From the NCBI GenBank assembly GCA_039881145.1, contig JAYKKI010000095.1, forward strand, positions 7,120,501 to 7,184,500: a stretch of 64,000 bases of DNA, written 5' to 3'. The stretch is from Druceiella hillmani (lineage: Eukaryota > Arthropoda > Insecta > Lepidoptera > Hepialidae). Shown here piece after piece: positions 37,403 through 50,065 of this stretch. Position numbers and translations under genes: made by a program. The notes under the pieces were generated by a model, which saw nothing but the letters and a program-made list of their open reading frames with translations, did not search any database and was not told the origin of the DNA. Every line of letters begins with the position of its first letter. Position 1 is the stretch's first letter.

Positions 37403-37442
37403 TGTCGTTCAATAAAAAAAATTAAATTTTTATTGAACGACA
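37403..37442. repeat. Hairpin, 16-bp perfect arms
   Basis: 'tgtcgttcaataaaaa' at 37403-37418 pairs with its complement at 37427-37442 across an 8-nt AT spacer. It lies at the right edge of the dispersed repeat block and may be a repeat terminus. Confidence 0.65.
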
Positions 37443-40158
37443 TCGCCGTACATTGTTTCCATGCATCTCTAACAATTTAAGCAGCGTACGCCAAAATACC
37501 TCACTGAAGAATATATTTTTCCAACTTTATCGATATTTATATTCACAGATCGAATAATTTTCCAAGATATCCATAAATTATACATTTGAGTCTTCTTCGT
37601 GAATTAGTCTATCCATTAATGAAAACGGTAATAAAATCCTTTCAGTAGTTATTGAGAACATCGCATACAGACAGACGCTGTTTAAAATATCTATTGATAT
37701 AAAATTGAATAAACAACTTCTTTCGTTGCACCGATCCGATAAATGAAAACCATGATTCTCATTCGTGGGTTGAAAATATAATTAACATATATTTCCATCT
37801 AGCTTTTATTCGAGGCTTCCCTCGCATAGTTATGGATATAAATTTATAGGGACAAATTGAAATATCATCTGTTGTTACGTTGTTTTGTTACTCCACTTGC
37901 ATAATTTTCAGTTTCAAATAAAAATTTTCCAGAAAGAATAAGATTTCTCGGGATAAAAAGTAATCTAAATATTTCTTGGCCCACCAACTATGTCCTTGCA
38001 AAAAACTCCGTTGCGATGTGAAAGAAGAACGGGCAGACAACTTTCGCATTTATAATATTGTAATATTTAATCGAATTGATATATAGTTATATATAATCAT
38101 GAAGGAAAAGGTCACGGGGAATCGCTGACATCGCCTTCACCAAAATGTACAGAGTGTACAATACAAACATTACCGGAAATGTTAATCATTTGGAATACTC
38201 AAATTATAATTAGGATTTCTAAGTAATTATTGTTCGTCTTCAATTGCATTATCAGTTTAATTTTGAGTCGAACACTGCAGCCAATATATATAAATGTATT
38301 ACGTTTAATGCTTTACTCAGCTAGGTTATTGAGATGATAGGTGAACGGTAAAGCGTTATGCGCAACCAAGGCGGTGCGCGTCTAAAGAAAAACACTTAAC
38401 GGCGAAAATGAATTTCACGGTAGTGTTTTTCTGAAAACTGCAAATTCTCAAAAGGTTTGACTACATAAGTTTGTGTAAATATACAGGTAACAAAGAACAT
38501 ATCTTTTATTTATAGAAATGATTCTGATCCTGAATCCGAAATCTTATTTAAAGCTTGTTTCTGTAAAAAAATTTAATTTTTTTGTTAAAATCGCAATTTG
38601 CAAGTGTTTTTTTTCAAAATCGGTTAAGACCTATATTGTCATAAAGTTCCTTAATATTTTCTACTCAGTTTGATTCACAGAATCATTTGCATGAATAATG
38701 GATATGTCATATTTCCTTCATCCTAAAGGGATGATTTATAAATACCCAAAAAATATATTCTTCGAGATAAATAAATCTACTCCTATATTCATCTCAACGA
38801 TACAAACCACATGTGTGCAAAATTTCTCGGAGATCGGTTGAGTAGATGAGGCGTGAAAGCGAGACAAACAAATAAACTCAGAGCGTTTACTCACCATCCA
38901 TCTCCCATGATCAGCAGAGACGCCGTCATAAGAAATAACGAGAAGGCAAGACTGAGTGCTATTTCTATCTCACATTCTCATATATAGTCCTATCTCTCTG
39001 CTTGTCATGCAAGATGAATGTTGATTAAACCAGCTTAAATATTATTGATAAAGGTTACTCGCTACCCGTCTCGGCTTCACTCGAACAAAAAGGGACCATG
39101 ATTGCATTTTCTTCTAATCTCTTTTTGTGTACTAATTAATTACTGTTAGTTTTTTAGAAGTTTTCTTAAAATATTTGTTATTTGTTCTGTGGTTTAGTCG
39201 AGTACTACTATAGAGCACAATTTTATTACATAAATATGTATATAACAAACAACCTATGTATATTAATTACCGCTATATGTTTTAAATTTTTTTAATGATA
39301 TCTAGGAAGAGAGCTAGGTAGTTCTCCTCGAAGAGAGTCACCAGCCGAGCCACTTCCAGCTCAGATAAATGCCGTCGCGGCATAATAAAAAATAAGCGGA
39401 AAAAATCTCCGATTAAAAAACATTCAGAAAATGTTTTTGTTCGAAAAAAGATAACTAGCTTCGAAAAAAACTATTATGTAAAGGACAGAGAAGTTTCCTA
39501 GAGGGAATTTTTGAAATCAATAAATCGTATGAACATAGAAAGATCAGTACGAGATACAGGTTGGAAATATCAACTTTTAATTCTGACATTATTATAAAAT
39601 TATGGCATGAAAAAGTGATTTTTTGCCAAAAATGAATAGATTTTGATTGCATTGAAATTTCTGCAAATTTGAAATAAAATTACAATTTTTAAAGAAAATT
39701 TCGAAATTATACTGTGTACACGCGGGAATGTGGAAAAACTGACACAATAATTTTTGTATTTCATATAGCGAAGTGATAAAAGTGTCACTTTCGCTACCCA
39801 TCGTGAAATTCCCACTCCGTTAGAAGGAGATCATAACTTTATGGTCGTAACAGATAATCTGTAACGATAAGCAATATGCAATGTTGAATTTTTTTGCATA
39901 TATTTATGTCTACAATATCTTAATATATCATTTGAAGGAAGCAGTGATGTTTTAAAAGTTTAATACAAGAATGCCACCGACACCCTTCGACTTCCTTCAC
40001 CTAAATTGTGATTGCTTATCATCCACCTATTTTAAAACATAAGTATTATACGCACAGCCTGTCTATCTAGACCACTAAGTTATATGATGAAGAATATGGT
40101 CATTGTGAAATCACTTTGAAATAAAGTTCACGATGGCAGGTTGATAATGAACCAAAAA
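37443..40158. other. No gene; dispersed repeat pieces
   Basis: Around 38800-38880 the phrase 'atttctcggagatcggttga' followed by 'gtagatgaggcgtgaaagcg', and near 39060 'ctacccgtctcggcttcact', are further dispersed-repeat fragments of a kind frequent in insects. Short overlapping frames at 39455-39815 (minus) have no known relatives. Confidence 0.4.
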
Positions 40159-40203
40159 TTGACTACACTGACAGAAAATGTTAATTTCTGTCAGTATAGT
40201 CAA
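40159..40203. repeat. Hairpin, 19-bp arms
   Basis: 'ttgactacactgacagaaa' (40159-40177) pairs with 40185-40203 with one mismatch around a 7-nt loop. It could be a MITE relic. It is short for a miRNA precursor and shows no further flanking pairing. Confidence 0.6.
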
Positions 40204-40837
40204 GTACTGTGCTTCAGTGACACTTGTATAAACAGTTATCGTCATGTAATTATGAAGACATAGGCACATAGGCAATGGTAATTAACATATTGACCTACTA
40301 GGTTCAAATATTCAGATATTTTAAAATTCAATGTGTGTTTTTTACATTTGGGCATAAGGTACGCAACCTTGCACCAATCAACGGACAACTCACTGACAAT
40401 ATTTGAAGAAAAATTCTAAAGAGCGTATTAGAGACACTCTTGAGAATAACGTGACGTTATAAACTTCATAAATATCAGATAAGGAAATGGGCTGATCACA
40501 TAATTGAAATGGAAGAAAGCCCAGTTCTGGCTTGTGGCGATATTCAAAAAAATGCAACCTTCACAATATGTTGTGTAAGCAGTCAGGTTCTAATATGGGT
40601 TATAAAAGATAAAAATATGAAATAACTACTTTAATTAAATAATAAAGAATTTTTTTTCAAATAGCAAGCCACTTGAAATTATTCCCAAAGCAAAAATTGA
40701 CACATATATGGGACCATATGTGGCTTACATAATTGCATAAAACTTCTTCGCTTTACCTAATCTTTTCCCATATCATTTGGGTCGTCTCTTTTAGTGAACC
40801 TTCTGTTCTGAGTCGTCGAGATGTTTATTTGTGGTTC

Positions 40838-40951
40838 TTCAGGTCATTGTTACTGACTAGCAGGTTTCAGGTCATCGTTATTGACTAGCATTCAAAGCCG
40901 AAAGAAGCGAAGAAAACGCTTTTATTAAACATCTTCCTCGCTTCTTTCGGC
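40838..40951. repeat. Short direct repeat followed by an inverted repeat
   Basis: 'caggtcattgttactgacta' and a one-mismatch copy occur about 28 bp apart. Then 'gccgaaagaagcg' (40897-40909) is inverted at 40939-40951. This lies directly beside the LINE fragment at 40979. Confidence 0.55.
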
Positions 40952-40978
40952 AAGGATTAATTTCGATCACTTTTTTGG

Positions 40979-41140
40979 TCATCTTCTTCTTTTCTGGTCT
41001 TCGGGTCTCCTCATAATATGGCCATATCTCAACCGTGCCTCAGCACGCTTGTCTTCGATATCATCCTCATTTGTATGCATTTTCGTGGTATGGATCTTTT
41101 TCAGAGGCCAGCATTCTGCACAGTACAAGAGGGCTGGACC
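40979..41140 (-). pseudogene. RTE-type LINE, C-terminal fragment of the reverse transcriptase ORF
   Basis: The minus-strand frame reads 'LLYCAECWPLKK', then 'HTTKMHTNE', then 'EARLRYGHIMRRPED' before a stop at 40979. This is the conserved end of RTE/BovB-like and related LINE polyproteins (LYGSECWP ... RLRWFGHVMRRxE). About 25 residues between the two motifs, including the MLRW segment, are deleted. Upstream reverse transcriptase domains are absent, as expected for a 5'-truncated copy. Confidence 0.75.
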
Positions 41141-43033
41141 TTGGACATAATGGATTATAACAAATAAAATAATTATAAATTAAACTGGCTCATGTTACAA
41201 CTAACCCTCTCTTCCCACTTTCAAATTCGCGACCTCGTAATGCAACAGTGCACAAACTTATGAAATAATTAAGATAAGGCAAAATTTATTAAAACACAAT
41301 TTGTTAGCCTTGAACATACAGCAGTAATTGGCCACAATATTTCTTGAAGAAATGAAATATTTCATATATGTGGATACCGATATCAATAAAGCATCGGTTT
41401 CTTATGAGGACAAAGATTAAAAAAGTCATAAAAATTGTTTTATTTTTACGAAAACATCGCGTAAAAACAACTACGTAGATATGCTGTAAAGCAACAGGAC
41501 TGCTAAGTGGGCCGCGAAATTAAAATCTTACCTTAAATCGAACACAACATTCGTTTCCAATGAGTGTTGTTCTTGTTGTGCAACGCGGTGAGTTTTGTGT
41601 TATTCCTGTTAAAAATACGTGTTTTAACCGACTTTAATAAAGTTGGTTCTATGTTTCTACGTATTTGTATGTACGTATATGGGTATTCGCATTCTCTCGA
41701 AAAATACGGGACCGACTTTCCTGGTTCTTTTACGCGTAAAATCTTCATATTTAAGAAAGAGTAGTAGGTTTCGGGGTCATTAAGGCATTATCTTTGATAG
41801 TTGTGGTCCAATAAGTGGTGAAGACTGCACTAATTGATCAAATTGTGACATGCTTATAAAAGACATCAAATAGTAACACAGAATGAAGACGCGGGTTAAT
41901 GTTTCTTATACGAGAGACTCATATCAGCTTACAAAAGACATCAACGAGTAATACAACGAGTAATTTACTGTAACCAATTTTTTACGTGAATTATTAATAA
42001 CTTCGTTCCGAACTCGCATTCTCTCAATTTCGGTTAGACTTGCTGTCTGGATGGTTAACAATTTATTTATTAATACGTTTTTCATTTTAATTCATTAACT
42101 ATTTTCCATTTATATTCATTAACTATATGTACTATAACAATAATAAAGGCATTATCCGAACACAAAAATCGTTAGTATGAAACATACATTACTGATAAAA
42201 TGAAAGTTATAATTTACGGATGAGAAAAGTTTAATTCAAATTGGAGCATAGTCTTATGAAACATAATATAGGTAATCTTAAGTTAAAAGTTTTTTAAATT
42301 AATCTATTGGTACAGAACTTCATCCTATAATCCCACATTCGACATTTTCAGTTCTTTGTCAAGTTTATATATTGTATTTTTCCATAAAAGTATTAATTTA
42401 ATAAGATCTCTGTAATATATTACTATATTGACACTTCGAAACTATTTTCAAATAACATTTAAAGATTTAACATTCAACGAATTTCACGCTTCCATCGTCT
42501 TGTAAATAATTCAAAAAGCACTACTGATTTTTGTATAGATTTGATGCACAAGTTATATACCTATCGGCTTTCTACTGACGCACCATAATAGCAACCCTAT
42601 TACGTTCTATGAATAAATACGCACGTAACTCGACTACAATGTTGTTATTAATTTATGTTAGCTCAGAAATAACGAAGGGGAAGTGGATGTATATATATGT
42701 CATGGGTATACACATTAACTTGGATACAGGTAAATGGTATCGAAAAAAATTGGATTTTTCCTCATCAGTACCCCAATATTTGACGATAAATATACAGTCC
42801 TACGAGAGCGAAGCGCTAACATTTTATCCAATCGTCGCGCACTCTGAACTATCCGGGTTAACGACCCACCGAGCAAGTTCCTCACTAAATTTCCGTCCAC
42901 TCGGGTTTATAATGTGTCGATTGAAACGTTTTGGACACATTGATGAATCGTAATTTTGTTTCTATTTCAGATACGCAAAAGCATACTATTTGTGTGTCTT
43001 GTAGTTAATTAATGCTTCATATGTTTTATTTGA
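41141..43033. other. No gene; dispersed repeat fragment near 41610-41830
   Basis: 'ttttaaccgactttaataaa' and following bases resemble a dispersed repeat common in Lepidoptera ('aaccgacttcaaaaaa' type). Frames at 41533-41764 and 42609-42953 have no known relatives. A CpG-richer patch lies at 42800-42910. Confidence 0.35.
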
Positions 43034-43037
43034 GAGA

Positions 43038-43128
43038 TTTATTTATTTGGATCAAGAACATTTTTAAGATCCCAACATTTTTGTTATTTATTTGGATCAA
43101 GAACATTTTTAAGAAGCCAACATTTTTA
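43038..43128. repeat. Tandem duplication, 45-bp unit x2
   Basis: 'tttatttggatcaagaacat' followed by 'ttttaaga' and 'ccaacattttt' occurs twice, 45 bp apart, with a few mismatches. Confidence 0.75.
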
Positions 43129-45114
43129 TTGGAGGAAATTTCTGCCACTTTAATCAAAAAGATACGCGAGTAAAACCGCGATGATATATAACATATATAT
43201 ATTTCTGTCTCATACAATTCTAGTAAGCCATTACGGCGACGGGTCATCCCCACATTTTATGATTTGAAATCGGTAAGTCCAGTCGACGCGATAACTGCGG
43301 TTTATCCCGGCGTGGCGGCGCCACCGTTCCGAAATGTTTACCGTTTAATTACAATTAAGTTAATTACAGTAGAAGATTTATTAATTATTATTTAATTACA
43401 GTAGAAGAGCCTATTGGTTAAGAAATTCGTAATATTTTTGTTTTAATTTACTAATAGCGCACACCCCGCGAGTGTCAGCTTTATTATCGACTAGCACGCC
43501 AACCATGAGTTTTGACGATAGAAGTAATTTACAAAGTAATCAACTCGGGTAATTTTACAAGTAATCCACTTTAATATAGCTTTTTATAAAAAGGAAATCT
43601 TTATCCAAAATTATTCTATAACGATAGAGGTCGCGGTCTTGATCGATTTTGGTAATTCGTTTTTTTTCGATTGGTAAACTATCGGAAACCTTTTGATTTT
43701 CACAATAAACAACGTAGGGTGTGCACCTTTGGGTTTTCCAATGATTTTAAACTGGTGGAACATAGTAATTTATTTTGTATTTTAAGTAAAAGCCAAAACT
43801 AAATAAAACTTTCCACTGACATAGCATACTAAGTTGCCAATAGAAATTTCTAAGTATGTAAATTTGCAATATCATTATCTAGAAATATTTAATACAATAT
43901 ATGGAAAGTAAGTACAACGGCCTAATACCTTTAAAATAAATGACTTAAAGGAACATAGTCTTTCCACGTAATCTTGGTTTTTTTAGTAGCACTGTATGTG
44001 TACCTTTTTCTTTATAAGTGTTTATCTTGTAACGAAAATGCTGGTCAACCACAAACCGTTATCTGATCTATAGTGTACAAAAAACTAGGTACATCAATTT
44101 CTCCTCGGCCAAAAACCAACTTGTTGACCAAACTCGTTAGCGACTGGCGTGCGTCATTATTCCGAGACGATGGAGCACATTTTTTTGCGAAATTAACTTT
44201 CGTATTTTTTTTATTTTTGTCGATATCACTGTAAGCAGTCGCGAATTCACTTGAAGTAATTCAGAATTAATTACGTAACAACACAATTGTTCGAAAGAAT
44301 ATTATATATTTTCTAATGAATGTATGTTGTAATGATAACTTTTACCAGCGTGTTTTGTCACTGTCGAAGCCATTAATAAGTTTAGCGATTGCCTTTTCCA
44401 TCTGCAGCTAATATAACTTAACCGATGTTTCTTGGCTTATCTTAATTGATTATTAAACTATTCCCATTCATTTAGTGTATTATATTTGATTTTACATAGC
44501 TTTATAGTATAAAAAAGAAAAAAATATCGAAAGATACGTGTCGATAATTACACTAAGGTTTCGATACTTTTCCTGAATGTTAGGTGTATATTTTTATTTT
44601 TTACAACTTACCCTTTATATTCCGAAGTCACCTACTTTTTTCATATCCTATCATCCTCTTATATCCATCAACGGTTTTATGAATACTATAACACAAATGA
44701 TATTTTGTATAAATAAGAAATTAATTTGCAAATCCTGTAAAAAGTTTTAAACCGCAAAGGAAAAAACAAGAATTAAACTGACCAACGCTTTTATTTAAAT
44801 CAAGATAAAAACCAGTAAAGGAAAACAAAGGCAAACAATATATCAGCGAAACGATTAGAGAGGAGAGTGGGCTTAAATATAGTTCTAAACTTCCCATTCT
44901 TCCTCTGCGAAATGATTTACAAATTTTGTCCAATCATTTCACACTGGTTAAAGCACTGAAACGTGCTTTAGCACTAATTTGATTGTCCTGCTTGGAATGA
45001 AACAAACGAACGAAGTCTTTTATCGAATTACATAGTATGAAGAGTCGCCAATGTGACAGTGTTTCGGTATTATTGTATTGTCACCATTAAATTGCAATTG
45101 AAAAGGATTACATA
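43129..45114. other. No gene recognised
   Basis: AT-rich DNA with a small CpG-rich patch at 43225-43335 ('cggcgtggcggcgccaccg'). A frame at 44721-44933 (minus) has no known relatives. Confidence 0.35.
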
Positions 45115-46351
45115 GTTGGTAGGAAAGTATTGAGCGTTATAATTCTGGGCATTTTTTTTTCAAATATCATAGCTTATTTTTAGTTACTCTTGCGCATAGT
45201 AAGCACCATTGTTATCAATCATCCATTGCCTACCTGCAAGTAAAGCGAGGATTCCTTCTTCGTAAAAAAATTGGGGCTGTGACTCAAAAAGAATGATTAA
45301 GAAAATCTGACAACTCTGCTCTATCATCAAATTTTTATCCTGAATGTGATTATTTAAAGACCGAAATAATTAAAAATCTGTTGGTGCTAAGTCGGAGAAA
45401 TATGGTGGATGTGATAGAATCTTCCAAAGAAAATCCAGAAACTTCTGGCGGACGACTTTGGCTACGTGCGGCCGGGCGTTATCATGTTGGAAGTATACTT
45501 TTTAGCGTTCTTTACGTTTGTTTATGTGTCTGTGCGAAGTCGGTCAAGTTGATTGCAGTACATTGTTGAGTCTACGAGTGCGGTGTTTTCTGGTGGAGCT
45601 CTCAATAAAAAAATCCTTTTGCATTCCACCAAACAGATAACAAAACTTTCTTTTGATGAAGTTTAGTTTTTGGAGTCGGTATCTGCTTTTCGTGTGAGCT
45701 TAGTCATTGGCGCTTTCGCGTATGGTTTATGTACAGAATCCATTTTTCGTCTCCAGTTACCAATTGGTGAAGCCAGTGTTGGGTGCGTTGCCAGTGTTGG
45801 TGGCGAAGCCAGAAGATTTATACATATTTTGGCACGTTGGTTCACCTGAGCGGGGGTCAAAATATGTAGTATCCACACCTCTAGCTTACACACTTTGTCC
45901 AGTTGATGCAAGTGTTCCAATACCTGGACATGAGTGCAACTGAGCTCCAGGCGATATGAGATAAGGCGTGGATCTCTTTCAATTAATTCTTTTGAAAGAT
46001 TTGTGTAAACTTCGTTGTCCCTATGGGGAAAATCTTTTAAATCATAATTCCCATTTCTGAACCTCTGAAACTTGCTTGTAGTTGCATCAAAGACATCTTC
46101 ATCTTCTGAATTACGTATATTTCGAACAGCTACAGCTGTTAAGTGATCTAAACGAAACTCGTTCAAAAGAGGATGACGCATATGCTCTCTTGTCGCTACC
46201 ATGTTTTAGTAAATACTGAAGCGGTCCGTAGTAGTTGACATATATTTATATAGTTTACCCCCACTACCTTATATTGCTGCACTCTAGATTGTTCTATTAG
46301 TTTCTAGAAAAAAATAGAAACTAAAAAAACGCTCATTACTTTCCTACCAAC
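45115..46351 (-). pseudogene. mariner transposon C with TIRs and mutated transposase
   Basis: 22-bp inverted ends: 45115-45136 (gttggtaggaaagtattgag...) and 46330-46351 (one mismatch). A TA precedes the left end; the right TA is not intact. The 1237-bp length is normal for mariner. On the minus strand the transposase starts at 46202. It shows 'FQRFRNGNYDLKDFP', a helix-turn-helix block and 'VLEHLHQLDKVCKLEVWILH'. A frameshift near 45760 moves the first catalytic Asp, in TGDEKW (45740-45757), to another frame. The second Asp is in HDNARPHVAK (about 45457-45486) and the third in SDLAPTDF, followed by an in-frame stop. The spacing suits the mariner D,D34D triad. All three Asp codons survive, but the frame is broken by a shift and several stops, so it is inactive. 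Confidence 0.93.
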
Positions 46352-48288
46352 CCAATATTATGCCAGAGTTTTGAGAGAAATTCCATACGATATCTATAGA
46401 AGAGGTATATAATATGCGAGTATTGCTATCGATGCGATGTACTAAATCCAAAAAAATATCGATGTTTCTTCTGTCCTCATTGCCAGCATCGTCGCAAGTA
46501 GAGGTGGAGGCGTATATAATGTAATCCGTACGAGTACCAAGTATTTGCGTGGAACGGACGTACTAACGTATGACATTCCTCATATATCTGTTAAAAATGC
46601 GCAACTTTCTGTCTCTCTTTGTTATAGTTCGACTACTACAAGAGCAAAAGAAAAAAATCGATTACGGACGTTCGCAGGCTGTTCCGTTCATCTTATAAAT
46701 CCTTTCTTAGGAAAGAATGAAATAAAAAAAGTTCCATGCAATGGGCTCATATTCGTAACATGTCACATTCTTGGACAAGCTAGTATCTCATATACTAGTA
46801 CTTCTTATTTATTTATTGAAAGGCTCACAAAACAATTTACAGTCACGTAGATGAACAATAAAAGAAACAGAGCATAAAACTAGACTATAACTCTAATTGT
46901 GTGTGCCCAAAATTATTAGAGTTTTTATGAGTATATTTTCAAAGGTTACTCCTGTTATTAAATATATTACAAAATGTATTGATCATCTGATCTTTATACT
47001 TGCTTCATACTAGGTATTTCTATATATAAAAGATTTTATGAGAATAGAACAATAACCAATAAATTTCATTTTTGTAACTTTTTGTTTAATTTCATTCAAT
47101 AAGTGAAAGACCAAAATATGAAAAATTCCGGTATGTAACAGGAAAAAAATATTGAATACTTTATGACGAGTGTTTATTTTGCCTGCTGCCGACAGAATTC
47201 CCGACAAGCAAGTAATTTTGTAACGGGTATAGGTACCCATTATTTTTATATACTCGTAACAGGATCTTATGGTACGAAAAAATACTGATATCGCTCACCT
47301 GTATTCGCAACTATCAAGTCAAGGATAACTTTATAATTTTGAACCATGTAGTGAAAATTCTCTTGGTATTATGAAGTTTATAGGGCAAAATCCTATACCC
47401 ACATTATGTATTGTAAGGATGCATCAAATGTTTTAGGTATATATTCTCTCAAAGTTCTAAGTAAATATGATTAAATATTTTTTTCTCTTTTACTTGGTTT
47501 ACAAGTGAAAACTAAAAAAAATGAAATAGCGTGTCTACTATAAATTTCAAAGCAGCACAATGAATCGAGTCTTTAACAGGCTCACCGCATCTGTTTTATA
47601 GTTTGAGAAACGTCGCATTATAACATTTGGAAAATATATGCAGAAACTAATTAAGCAATTATGACCGCGACGTTCGCAATATTTCCTCGTTCGCCCCCTT
47701 AATAATAATTATAGGTTACAAAGAGGTTAAAACGCGTCTTCGATAAGGTTTATGAAGAAGTTGAATAAAATGTTGCAAAAATACTTACGTACCTTCTTGG
47801 ATAAATGCTTTAATTTGCACGTACGCACAAAACCGATTCGCCGGTATATGAAAGAAGATAACGTAACGATGTGCAAAGTAAATTAACACATGTTGAATAC
47901 TGTGTTTGGTCCAGAATAAGGTTCAGACTGTATTTCGTCGCTGTGTTTCAAGGCTGTAGCATAATTAATATTTTACCTACACACTCCTAATATCGAAACA
48001 ATGAAATTATAAAGAACGTCGTTATGCATTTACATGATAATTCAGGTGCACAGATCTACAGTTCAACGATCTTGATGTCATTTATAGACTCCCGGGGCGC
48101 GCTTGTTGCACTGCAACCGCTACCGGTGCTCCTCTGTAGCTATTTCATTGTATACGTCGGTCAGTCTTCGGCCTACAACGCCCTAATGAATAGTTCATTT
48201 GAATACTAATACTCTCTGGGTAATCGTTGAAATAATTCATGCAGTAAACCATTTAAAGTAAAATACTGTGCCGTATTTTGTACCAGGC
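46352..48288. other. No gene recognised
   Basis: A 101-codon + strand frame (46545-46850) overlaps a CpG-containing patch but matches nothing. A short CpG-rich stretch lies at 48090-48180. The rest is AT-rich DNA. Confidence 0.35.
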
Positions 48289-48364
48289 CGGATTAAATAT
48301 TGAAAAATTATCTTTATGGAAAATTCTTCAATATTTAATCCGATGGAAAATTCTTCAATATTCA
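48289..48364. repeat. Inverted plus direct repeat
   Basis: 'cggattaaatattgaa' (48289-48304) is inverted at 48327-48342. 'atggaaaattcttcaatatt' then repeats directly about 28 bp apart. Probably a small rearranged repeat. Confidence 0.65.
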
Positions 48365-48594
48365 AAAAGAAAGTCAAAATTGTCACTGGTTTAATTTGGT
48401 TAAAATTTAACAAATGTCTGAAAGAGATACTACTGATTTTTTAATCCAGTATCTTAAGGTTGTCTTAATGAAAGATTGTGGAACTAAAATATATATGTAA
48501 AGCTCTGTTTATTTGTGAATATTTTTTTATTTTCGGAGATATTTTATTTTTAAACGTAATCATCAGTCATATAGTCATAAAAGAACAACTAAAT

Positions 48595-49150
48595 ATCGTG
48601 GTTCCTGTGTGATGACAGTTACAGATTTCACCCTTTTAAGATCACTTGGTTCCGTCCGTTCGTTTGTCTGTCAGTGCCCCTTTTTTCAGAAACAACTTTA
48701 GATGTCGAGTTGAAATTGATATCTGAAGCCTATAGCCTCACATTGCTGTAAAAATTCAAGTTTTTTGGTTCACACAACAAAAAGATATGGTCCATTAAAG
48801 CGATTAAAAAATAAAGAAAAACATTTAACATTATGGACCATTAAGAAATAAAGAAAAACATTCTTTATTTCTGCTACAGTCTTATTCACAGCTCATCAAA
48901 ACCCATATAGGTTACTTCCGCACTACAGTCTTGAAAGACGGCATAATGGGAGGTATTTATAGTAGAAGTGACAAAATCCAAAAATCAATGACTCCTAATT
49001 CTATGTGCAATTATATTTTTTTTAAATATGCATCTATGAATGATATATACTTTAACCAATATATATACTTTGTGAAAAAGTAATATTTGCAAATAGTTTA
49101 GTTAGGAATACTACATTCCCCCAAATTGAAAAAAGTGCTTAAATATGTAT
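48595..49150. repeat. Dispersed repeat, copy B (partial)
   Basis: 'ccgtccgttcgtttgtctgt' followed by 'ttttcagaaacaactttag', then later 'aatatttgcaaatagttta' and 'aggaatactacattcccc', match the order of landmarks in copies A (32053-33376) and C (57170-57700). A duplicated 'taaagaaaaacatt' phrase is inserted in the middle. Confidence 0.5.
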
Positions 49151-49651
49151 AGCACTCTCGTAGAGTGAGTTCTTTACAGGGTTTTATTATCGCAATATAA
49201 ATTTCCAATTAAAAAACTAGTTTTCCTTGTAAAATCAAAAATAGTACAATAAAAACTGTTAAGAAAATTTATGTAACCAACAGTACAATTATTTAAGTTT
49301 TCATATTATCGAAGTCAGTCTTTATAAATTTCAAAACGAAATTTTTGCTATTTTTAAACGAACTATACTGATCGGTACGGATGATAAATTAGGATGCGCA
49401 CACATCGTCGGTTGAAAGCAGATATTTTGAGAGCACCCGAAATTTTGTCGGTCGATAAGGTCACTCTACGTATCCATACATTTCCTGTTTTGTTGGTATG
49501 TTTTGCTTTAGACTAGTCACGCTCTCGATGTTATATTTATTTATGCAATTATGCACTAAAGAATAATTAAAAATAACATTAACAATTTGATTGTTTAATT
49601 TCCGGTCATCGTTCTCTCGGTAAATTATGACAACTAAAGAGAAAATAACTA

Positions 49652-49734
49652 AAAATGCCATTTTTCTATCCCTTTAGGTAGAAAGGGATAGAAAAATGGT
49701 ATTTTAAAAAAAAATACCATTTTTCTATCCCTTT
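49652..49734. repeat. Three-part inverted/direct repeat, 24-bp unit
   Basis: 'tgccatttttctatcccttt' and flanks (49652-49675) is inverted at 49682-49705, then present again in direct orientation at 49711-49734. Only one or two mismatches separate the copies. Units 1 and 2, or 2 and 3, can each form a hairpin, but not both at once. Confidence 0.85.
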
Positions 49735-50040
49735 AGGTAAAAAGGTAAATAAATAAGATAATGTTTACCGAGGTTATAAAGAAGTAGTTATTAAACAATT
49801 TCAAACAATTACGAAAATTTTAAAATTACAAGGTCTTATTAGTTTCTGATAACCTATTAGAATGCTAATAAATACGTGCAGTAAACACGTGAACGTGATA
49901 AAGTGTGTGGAAAAATGTAAAAAGTATTGTCGAAAAGAAGCGTTTTGCCATCAACAATAGCCAAAAAATTATTATTAAATTTCTAAGGTGGTTTCGGAGA
50001 TTATATTCAAATATAATCACTATTTCGATTATTTACTTCG

Positions 50041-50065
50041 AATCATCATCATCATCATCATCATA
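50041..50065. repeat. ATC trinucleotide microsatellite
   Basis: About eight uninterrupted ATC units followed by a short TA run. Confidence 0.9.

Noticed and set aside
45381..45943. Two + strand frames over the mariner C region
   Set aside because: They are the complementary strand of the transposase; the minus strand carries the recognisable protein.
46545..46850. 101-aa + strand frame
   Set aside because: No recognisable domain, no splice context and compositional resemblance to surrounding non-coding DNA.
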